From positions 7,403 to 37,212 of the forward strand of contig JAIPMN010031318.1 in assembly GCA_020650975.1 (NCBI GenBank): a stretch of DNA of 29,810 bases. The letters run 5' to 3'. The stretch is from Apostichopus californicus (Eukaryota; Echinodermata; Holothuroidea; Aspidochirotida; Stichopodidae). A program made the translations under genes and the position numbers. Below the pieces are notes generated by a model that did no database searches, was not told the DNA's origin, and was given only the letters and a program-made list of their open reading frames with translations. This document shows positions 1 through 10,400 of this stretch, one piece after another (position 1 is the first letter of the stretch; each line of letters starts with the position of its first letter).

Positions 1-285
1 CCCCCCCCCCCCCACCCCATTGAGCTTTTTTTTTTTTTTTTGTATGTTTTTATGATATCGCTAGCAATTTCAAAATAGAAAATGCTAAGATGCTACTTAC
101 AAGGCCTGGGAAGTGCCATTTCCAGCGATCTGGGGGCATTTTCGGCCAAAATTTTCTTGTATATACGCTTCGCGCCAACTTATGGTGGCGCTACGCTTAG
201 ATAGTTTGCAGAGCCGTATACTGCTCTGATAGTTTGCAGAGCCATAATATACGGCTCTGATAGTTTGCCTACAGGTTCGCCCCTA
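1..285 (-). mobile_element. Degraded relative of the 12473-12934 element, reverse orientation
   Basis: The reverse complement of ~92-210 shares ordered blocks with 12520-12648: GCGCCACC, (A/T)GTTGGCGCG, AGATCGC(C/T)GGAAATG and GGCCTTG. On the right it carries three copies of GATAGTTTGC (201-268). The left end is a C-run and T-run (1-41) at the window edge. Confidence 0.5.
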
Positions 286-637
286 CCGTGGCAAATACCT
301 GGCTACGAGCCTGGTATAGTGGGTAGGAAAAAGCTGTACTTGTCTTCTTCCTGTTGGCTCCTCTTTGAAGTTATATAAAGTGTACAATAAGCTTAACTAA
401 GTTTCTACAAATTTCTCTGTTTGTGAACGGTTTATTAAAATAATTATAATATTAATCCAGGATACCGATAGAGGAGGTGTCCTGTTCGACCTCCCAGACT
501 CGGAACCTTCCATTGAAAACTGAGCACGAAAGGCTAAAGTTGGAGTAGGTACTTGAGCATGCAACTGTACTGTAGAAAGTTAAGACTGTTCATTCGCCAG
601 GAGGAGATGGGGCTGGCATAGAAAAAAAACATGCTTC

Positions 638-640
638 TTT

Positions 641-691
<51 letters not shown>

Positions 692-693
692 TT
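638..693. repeat. (ATTT)n microsatellite
   Basis: Uninterrupted TTTA tetranucleotides for about 56 bp, preceded by an A8 run at 622-629. Confidence 0.97.
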
Positions 694-1057
694 ATAATTG
701 TTTATTTGAGAGCCACGCTGGATTTTACACGATAGATAGGTAGATCACATGAGTGCATTCGGTACGGGGGAGAGGTACAGTTATTCGGCATGGAGATCGG
801 GTACGAAGTGTTGAGAAGTTGGGTTATATTTTAACCCAACTGTGGAGAGTAGAGCCGAAGCAGCTCTTTAAAAATCTGCTTTATTGGCTCCAATTATAGC
901 ACGCTAAAGCTAGGAAAGTTTTGTTATAACGTAATCGACCTGCCACTTACGTAAATCGACCTCAAGCTCTCCAACTAGCCTGCATCGATCTTTAGGCTCT
1001 TGATGTAAACACCGGGTGGAAATATGTTCATGTCTACAGTGTAGTTAATCATACCAG

Positions 1058-1090
1058 GGAGCTGCTACTCTAAGTTAGAGTAGCAGCTCC
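1058..1090. repeat. Perfect 33-bp palindrome (16-1-16)
   Basis: Left arm GGAGCTGCTACTCTAA (1058-1073), one-base spacer, and an exact reverse-complement arm (1075-1090). It lies about 350 bp upstream of the FKBP6-like start codon. Confidence 0.95.
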
Positions 1091-1436
1091 ATGATCATAC
1101 AACGTTCACATAAAGACCCGCATACAAGAAAAATATGTTGCAGGCGTTACAGACTAATTAATACAAGAGGTCATTTTTTTAACGTAATCTCAAGAAACTT
1201 TTCCATGATAGCGTACTATAGTTGGGGTCTATACAGCATACCTTAATGAAGATGCCGCTGTGAGTATGCTTTTGCTGTATAAAGTATTATAGTGCAGTCT
1301 ATTTTACAACTGTACAAAGCCTTCGGTGTAATGCAAAACGTTTTACGTCTATACTACCTCCCCCACGATTCACACGAAAGTTGATTTGCGATAGGTATTT
1401 AACTGTTTGAACTTTGATTTATTAAATCATTGCAGT

Positions 1437-1478
1437 ATGGAAAACATCGAGACAGAAGAAAACACTAGAATTGATTCA
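1437..1478 (+). CDS. FKBP6: FKBP6-like exon 1 (start codon)
   Basis: Encodes residues 1-14 (MENIETEENTRIDS) and ends in phase 0 at a GTATGT donor. A TTGCAG sits immediately before the ATG (AG at 1434-1435), so a spliced 5' UTR exon upstream is possible. The start is inferred from phase continuity with exon 2. It is the least certain coding exon because the N-terminus is poorly conserved in the family. Confidence 0.65.
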
Positions 1479-4400
1479 GTATGTAAGCATTTCTCATATT
1501 ATGGAAGGCCTGTTGTCTTCCGTTGATGGTCCCCAATCGGTTCACTAAGTTAATTTTAACTTAGTTAGTCCTAACCTAAGCCTAGTTAAGTTAGGCTAGG
1601 CCTAACTTAGTTATACTAGCCTGGTTACTATGGTACCGGTAGGCTGTAAGTTGGTTGTTTTTCATTATCACGGTATATTGCTGTTTTAATGTATGACCCT
1701 AAAGATATAGCATGTAAGATGTCATGCACCCTGTACTCTCCTGTGCTAATGTCTGAGGTTTTTCATTTTGAAATTCCAGGCCATTTGTTATCCAGATTTT
1801 TTATCAAGTGTTTCATCAACAGTGTTAAAATGTTCTCATTCCTTCAATATCTCTTTGGGAATATTGAAGGTCATTTACTGTGGCATCATCAAGGGAGAGG
1901 GGTGGGCACACAATTGACCATCCCCCTCCCCAATGTTTGTTCCCCCCCCCCCTCTCCCCATGAAACTTGCCTTGTCCACAAAAAAAAACCTTTGGCAGGA
2001 AGATGCACAAATTTTGACATCTTCTGATTATTTTTTTCTTATTTTGATGTCCTAAATTCTGCTAATATGAATATGAGATATGGAAATGATGATAACTCTA
2101 CCAGGGGCCCTATGACAGCCCATGGACTCACACTGCCAATTGGTATAATTTACCACATACTGTACCCCGATTTTTGGTGTGCCCTCCGCCCCCCCCCCAC
2201 CCCCTCCCTCTCTTCCCCAACTAATGAATGCCTGGCAATGCCACTGGCCATTCAAGGCTAGCAGATTGTATTCTTGAAATTTTGATGAAAGGTCTTTTTT
2301 CTCTTAAAATTCTTCATTGATATATAAACATAAATAAGTATATAGTGTATTTTCGTATCAGTCTGTTAAATGTATATACTTGTGTTTAAGTGTAAGTACT
2401 AACTAGCCTCTACCTCACATTCAATGCACAGACCTTGGCTGTCCGACTCTCCCATTTCAAAGAAAATGAAGGGGAAGGATTCGACTGTGAGTTCACGGCT
2501 GAAGAGGTTGAAACCGGTAAGAATAAGACATTTCAGATTGAACAAATGACTGTGACTGACTCATCTACTGTTCTCTTACTTATATAGTAACATATCCACC
2601 AATTCTATTGTTTTAGTTAATTCACCCCCTTCTGCATTATATGAAATGGAAACGGTCAAAAAATGAGTACACCAAGTGCTAATGTTAATCGATGGAGTAA
2701 TGAATTTCTGTAGCTCTGTTTAAGCTGTACATCATTGAGGGCAATTATGATGATGGATTAGATTGGCTGGAAGTACTGTAGCCTAGAGACTTGAAAGTAA
2801 CACATATGAACAGTGCATTTGAGTTTTGTGATGACTTGTATTTTGTCTTCCATGATGTAAGCATTAAAAAATATTTTAATTCAGAATGAACAACATTACA
2901 GTGTTTAATTAATGTTGTTAACTTGTTGAGTGTCCTTTCTTAGTTTTGAGGCTGTGGGAAACATGTGAGCTAAAGTGAGTTAGGAATGAATGAGACCCTG
3001 ATTGAAATCTGCATCTGGGTTTGAAGGTCCTTAAAAGACATGTAGGATATAGATAAATTCAATATCAATTATTAATTCATGTCGGTCCAGTGTGTATTGG
3101 GAAATGACAGTATAAAGGACAATGGAGCAGAAACACGAGGATTCATAACTTCGAAGCTAATCTTGAATTTTATCGGATGTCAGTCGTCCAAAAAAGATCT
3201 GGTAATTGTAAACCTTGAGATAGATAACACATAAATTAAACAACCATATCTTTGGTTTGGAAACTTTGCCATTGTGTTTAAATCACAGAACCCATTGGAA
3301 AAGTCAACGGCTTATTCTTCGACGGAGAGGTCTTTGATCATCTGACTACGGATGCCATGGGAAGTGACGACGAAGAAGATGAGTCAGACCCAGAAGAAGA
3401 TTCGGTAAACTATAAGAACGCTTTAAAACTGTTTTCGGTGTCACACTCGAATGTGATACTTTGGTAGACTGACATTAGGCACAGCTAAGGCAAAACTTTA
3501 ACCCTTAGGGTTACTGCCTTTATTAGAGCATCTTTAGCTTTATTCTTCTTGTTTCACTTTGTAGGCTCTGTTAATATAATGACCCAAATCACTGATTTTA
3601 ATACCAATTTCTTTTCAAATCTTTAAAGTCATCTGGAGTCATCTGGAGTTTCATCATCTGGCAATAATAAGACCAAGTTAGTGACGGTAATCTCTTAATC
3701 CAATGAACCGATCACATCTTAGTTTTTGTTAAATTTGAAGAGAGAGCATAATTATTACAAAAAACGGTTTGGTGTTAAAAGCAGTCATGAAAGTAGGCTA
3801 GCTCTCCATCCAGTTAGCAAATTTCAATGTTTGCAATGTTGCAATCTCTAACAGGGCCCTTTCAATAAACTGAGAAAGAAAATGGAAGATATCTCTCCAG
3901 ATGGCCAGGGCGGTGTTTGGAAAATGGTGGTTAACAACGGGACAGGACCTGTGGTGCCCAATGGGTATCGTATCCAGGGTAAGTCATTAGTTTCTTGCAA
4001 GTTCTTTAAACATTGGAACTATAACTGACCTTTTACGAAAGCTTCAGAACAGGTTACTAAAACTCATAATCTTTCATTTATTGAAATTGTTGAAATTTGT
4101 GGTTTACTACTATTGTGGAACCTGTGCAGTCTGGTTTGTGTGTACGCATGTGTGTATGTGTGCGCGTGCGTGTGTGCGTGTATGTATGTGTGCGTTTGTT
4201 TTGTATTCTGACCGAGGACTTGAACAAAAGAATTTCAGGTCCTCGGTTGTGATTTCTAAAGAATCACCATGTCCTCGGAAAAATTCTATTGTATGGGGTA
4301 TTGTTAAGGTTAGGGTACGTGGATTTGAACAATGGAAAGTACAATGGGGTCCTCGGTCTGAATGTAATACAAACATGTGTGTGTGTATGCTGTGGCACTT

Positions 4401-7400
4401 GCTTGGGTCCAGGATAACTCAACAATGGAGAGATGAATATTTGTCATACTTGCATTTTAGATGAAATTTAGTGAGAAGGTGTACCCTATCACTTTTGGTG
4501 CTGACCTTATGAATATTAATGAGGTTATGGGGTCAAATGTAAAACTCTTTATATTGCAATAACTCTGCAACCTTATGTCAGATTGTAGCCACACTTGGTA
4601 TCCAGTCATTAGTTTAATGGTTTAACAATATCCATATGTTTCTTTCTTTGGATTGACTCCTTAGATTTTTACGACACGCCTGACATGAGAATATTCATTT
4701 ATCTTTTGCAGTTCATTATAACTCGTACCTGGAGTACAGTGATGAACCCATGGACTCCACAAGGTTAAGAAGCGAGACCAAAAAGTTTATCTTAGGCAAG
4801 GGTAAGTCTGTCAATTGACATTCAACATCTGCTGTCTGAAAAGTTTGAGTGTTTCTTTTTATTTGCATTTCAACAATTAGCAAGAAAGGCCTTGAAGGGA
4901 AGGCTGCCTTAATAATGAACAGGACTTTAAAAGGGATTACAGGCCATGAAGATTGCAATGTTTACATTGCTTACTAAAGTTCCTATGTTAACATTTCCAA
5001 AAGTTATTCTTGAAGTTTGAAACCAACCTGCATATTCCCCTACTTATTGAGTAGTTTTAGATGTGGACCATAAATTGCGTCCATGTGTCAAGGGAGAGTA
5101 GTCGACGAAATGCTTGTAAAAGTTAGAATATTTTGACCAACCATTGTTTGACGGTCAATGCTATTGACCTTTAATAAGCTCATTATGTTTCTTTATTTTT
5201 CATTTCCTTTCATTCCTTTCTTTTACAGGTGAAGTGATTGAAGGCATGGAATTGGCTATAAGTACAATGAAACAAGGAGAGCTATCCAAATTTCTAATCG
5301 CCCCCGAATTTGCTTACGGAAGATACGGCTGTGGCAAACGGATTCCACCGGACTCGGAGAGTAAGTTTTGATCTCTAGAAATAGTTTTGGCATCTTTCAA
5401 GTCCACTTAGGGTGTTCGGTTTGTATAGTGACTATTCTAAAAGGCAACAAAAATGTTGAGATAAATTACGAAACCGGAGCAATAGAGAGAACGAGATCCA
5501 GATTTCTTCAATCTGTGGTTGTCCCATCTGGTGTGATTGATATCGAACGTTGAAACTTTGGGAAGTGACCAACTAATAGAATTTTCTGTATCCTTAGTAC
5601 AAGATAGATGATAATGCTAAGATATGCTAAGATAAGATATGCTAAGACCTGATACTGGTTAACATGAGCCCTGGCCTACTATGTGTGTTTTGGTATACTC
5701 CTTATTATTGCCACAAGAACCTGTGTCTGTTATCAGTAATGCCAGGAAATTTAGCGCTCACATTTTGACATACTATCATAGTATGGTTCAGTCAGTATAG
5801 AAGGACTGCTGTGTATACACATTTGCATTTTTTATAGCAACTTTTAATACATCATTAAGCTTATGCTGTTACTGGATAAATTATTCCATTATGTCACCGA
5901 AACATTCTTCTCTTTTCCGATAGTTCTAATGGAGATCGAGTTGATTTCGTTTTCCAGTAGACCGAGCGCGGCTGACTTTGAAGGAGCTATCAAGAAAGTG
6001 AGAACGGAGAAAGAGGTAAGGAGAGTAGAACATCAATAGATAATAGATTAACACTGGACAAATATTAGAAAGTCACATGTCAAAGTCATCATCTGTGTGG
6101 TTGATATTCGTTACTTTGGTAACCCTCGGTAACCGCAAGTGCTTATTTGCCGGAAGATAATAAATCTCAATTGGAAGTTGGCAGTAACAACTGCTGGTTT
6201 TTTTTAGCACATCTTGCAATGTTTTGTTTATTTCTGAAACCATTTGATACAAAAATACGATTTTTTCAATAAAAATGCTAACATGAAAAATTGTCTGGAC
6301 CACAAACATTTTTGGAATCAAATGCAATTTAATACTTTCTATTTAATGTTCATCTTGTGATCCAATCTAGAGTTGGGTCTTTTCTTTGATCAATGTTAAT
6401 CTTATTTTGTGTAATTCTCAGAAGCTTTGGGTCGGATTTTAGGTGGTTTTTAAGATTGTTTCAGAAATCAATGGAAAATGTTAACTTTAGTTTTAGGGAT
6501 TACCCATTGCCAACATTGACAAATTTGGTGCAAGGAAGCAGAACCAGCTATTGCATTAGCAATAATATTCCAGTGACATGGTAAGGATCAACTTGGCCCG
6601 GGGTAGGGGGGGGGGGCTTGTGGTGATGATCGAGGAGTCACTGCTGAATGCCAAATATTTTGGTTGGATCATAAATAGGTTGCAGATCACTGATATAAAG
6701 GATGAATAAAACACATTCAAAGCAAAGATATATGAGAACACGACAACATAAATTAAATAATAAATAAATAAATAATAAGATCAAATCTCTTGCATTTTCA
6801 AAACACTCTGGATATTCTCTCCCTCTTTTCTCTCTTTGGTAGGAAGGAAACAGATTTTTCAAGCAAAATGAAATCAGAAAAGCAGAGAATAAATACGTGA
6901 AGGTATTGTAAACACTAACCTTTTTTTTATCAAGTACCATTTTTGTTGTAATATTTGGATTGATTCATTCATGCATTGATTTCTGGGTTGACCTATTAAT
7001 GTTTAATTACAATTCATGTATATATCGATACAGCATTTATTGATCAATACATTCATTGATCAATGCATTCATTAATTCATTCATTTAAATGGATATTCTG
7101 GTGGATAAAATTGATTGCTGAACAAAATTGATGGGAATTTTTATTTGAATCTAACTGTGTAAAACACAACCTCTTAGCATTTTGTATTGTGAAGATATGA
7201 ATTTTTTAAATTTAGTGATATTTTGATAAATGCATCTGGCAACAGCAGAATGGATGATGTCATCAGGGCACTTCAGCTGAATATGTCTTTGTTTGCCATT
7301 AAAGTGTGTCAACCATTTATTCCCAATACAAAAAGAATATTGATACAAAAAAGACACATTTTGATGAAATTCTAATTACAGAGAACTTTGACAGCTATGC

Positions 7401-10400
7401 AATTCAAGGATAAATCAACAAGAAGATGATAATAGCCTAAGTAAAGCTTCTAAAGGGCATTTCCCTAGATGACATCACAGACTCCCTACTGTGATCCAAC
7501 TTCCTGGAATAGTTGAGGGTTTATCCAGACAAAATCGGTCACATTCAATCAAACATATCTCAAATTAGGGGCATGATATTGAGATGGGGGTTTCAACTAG
7601 CAGTGTGGAATATTTGTCTCTTCAACATTAGTTTCACATTGTTAGTAACCAGAACACCCCTTTAATGGTTACCTGATGCATCAATTGATTTGATTGACGC
7701 ATCTATCGATTTATTTATTTTTAGTCAAATCTGCATTTATGGATTGATTAATACATTTCATTGGTTTTTAAAGAATTATTCATTAACTGATTGATTTTTG
7801 TGTATCTTTTACCCCTTAAGCATTCTCAGATCTAAATGCATTGTTATTTTCTTTTGAATTTTATTGACCTCAATTTTTGTAGAAAAGACAGTCATGCTTT
7901 TTACAAATAAATCACTATGACTTTTATAAAGGTTTCCTCACTGGGAAAAGTCACTTGGTAAATTTCGTCTGGAACAACTTTACGGCTGATGGTCTTTCAG
8001 ATAGCACTGGATATGGCAATTTTATCAAGCTCATAGTTGAAGGTAAAGTCAGGGGGGTAAGAAGCTTCCGAAAAGTGGGGGGGCACAACATCAGAGGGGC
8101 ACTTTCTCATTCCACAACCACCACTCGTTATGCTATAAGCCGATACACACCGGCCATATCACTTTAAATATATATGATGTGTTAGTATGCTATCAATACT
8201 TTTTATTTTGATTGTTTATTGTTAACCGTGCTACAAAAAGATATGGGATGCCATTTTAAAAATAGCATTTACAGACTAAAAACAAATAATTAAAATAAAA
8301 TATTAAAATTAACAAAGGCTTTAGATATCCAAAAGACAGTTCATCATCAAAGGGGCACGTTTTATTTGCCAGTAGGGCACATTTGCTATTTTGGAAAAAA
8401 GTGGGGGAATGGGGGCAAGTTCCCCCAGTGCTCCTACCCCCTGGGTGATGTGATAGTACTAACACATTTTCAAGCGTTTTTTATTTCACAATGTTTCATT
8501 AGCCTCTTTGCGATTCATTGACGAAAACGGATGTTTCTTCCTCTTAGGCTCTAAAGTTTCTGGACAGTCTCCGCCTCCGAGACGAAGAAGACGAGAAAGA
8601 AATGAGAAGACTGAAACTCAAGCTGTGCTTGAACATCGCTCTCACTAGTATCAAGCTGGGACAAGGACGTCACGTCATAAGCCAAGCCAAGAGGGCGCTA
8701 GAGATCGATCCACAGAGCGACAAAGCCCTGTACAGGCTGGCTAAGGTGAGAGTATGATGGTGTCCTTAGTGAACGCTGAGAACATTTAGTGATGTAATTA
8801 TTTATATTTCAATTGGGATTATTGGCTAGAAATGGATTCAAGTCATGGTGAATATGATATGACCCAAGGATTACAAGTCCTGTAACTATAAAGTTGTAAC
8901 AAAAATTGTCGAAAATTTTGATCGACAGAGTGAACCAAATTCCAAGAAGGTGAAGTTAAATTAAAGCATATGTTTTTCATTTACCATATTACACTTTTCA
9001 AAAAAATTCAGTAAAGAAACTTGGGTCAAATGTTCTTTCCAAGGTGTGTATGAAGCTTTTCTTAAACAGTTTGTGGAAAGTTATATGCCTCAACCCAAAT
9101 TCTTATGCACAAGGTAGTTACCTAAAGTATGTAAGTTAGGTACCCTATGATATGAAAGTGTTATTTCTGGACTATGGGGTAGATGGAGCACCGGGAGCGA
9201 CAGTTTTTTTTTATGAAGAATTGAAAAATTGGTCATGATTGCAAATAAGAAACTGATAAACTAGTTGAGGAATAATTGACAGTCAAAATTTGCTTCAATT
9301 CATCAACTTCTTATGGTACCAGTGTGACTTAAAGGGTGTGAAGACTCGCGCAAAAAGAAACGTCTAATGTCGGTAATCTGACCTAGTTTCGAATGAGGTG
9401 TAACGGAAGTGTTAGACACCACCATCGATCCCAGAAAATACGCACACAACTTAGACACTAGTGTACAGTCAGTATATACAGCTGCGGTCAATACCCACAG
9501 CACAGTGTGCAAACAATACAGCGGTGGACATCTCAGGTCCAGCTAGAGATAACAAGGTATCACGTTTCATTACTGTCTGCATTTTTTAACGACAAGCAGA
9601 AAACTTCACTTGCAAGCAACGGAAAGTTAACTTTTTCAGAGCGCGGCACCTGGTTTGGGGCGAGTCTTCAGTGCCTTTAAATAGACCAATTACCTCCAAG
9701 ATGTGGATGCCTGATGCTGAGTTCTCGAGTCTAAGGAAAAAGTCACCAAATCGTTGTCATTATGAGACTTGTCAACATCGATAAATAAAGAGAAATCATG
9801 ATGGCTATTTCCGACTAATTTTACGATTTTCGTTCCTTCTGAAGGGTTTCCGCCTCATCAAGGAATTTGACCGAGCTGAATTTTACCTCACGAGGGCGAG
9901 TAAACTCTGTCCGAACGACTATCACATCAACGCAGAGAAACAAGAACTAGCTCGGGCTAAGCAACAGTTTAAATTCCTGGAAACGGAAAGCTATTCCAGG
10001 ATGTTTAAAGACATGAATATAAATGGTGAGCTCATTCAAGATTGTTGGTGACTAATTTACGAGGGGGAAAGAGGCGGTCTTGCTGTTAGTACTGTGAGTT
10101 TCTGAGAAACAGTAGTATGCTATTTGGCTGGGGTGGGCAACCTACGGCACTCGGGCCACATGCGGACCGCCAGTAATTTGTTTGCAGCCCGTGAGATGTC
10201 TCAAGAAAAATTTTAAAAAATAAATCTATTTTTACATCATCACAAAAAACGAGCTAGCTGCTTAGAATTTATCGGCATTAATGATGCTGTCAGGTAGGCC
10301 TATTTCCCCATTAATTATCAACTGTATTGTATTGACATTATGTTTTTGTGAATACAGATTAAGTACACACACCTATTTCTGGAAAGTCCTCGGAATCAAA

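Larger units (their letters stand above)
286..1436. other. Upstream region of FKBP6-like gene
   Basis: No gene is seen. It holds the (ATTT)n microsatellite at 638-693 and a perfect palindrome at 1058-1090. The promoter and any 5' UTR exon of the FKBP6-like gene should lie here, but I see no convincing TATA box or initiator. Confidence 0.4.

Noticed and set aside
9303..9512. 69-codon minus-strand open frame in FKBP6-like intron 10
   Set aside because: No recognisable family, no splice context and no support from neighbouring sequence.
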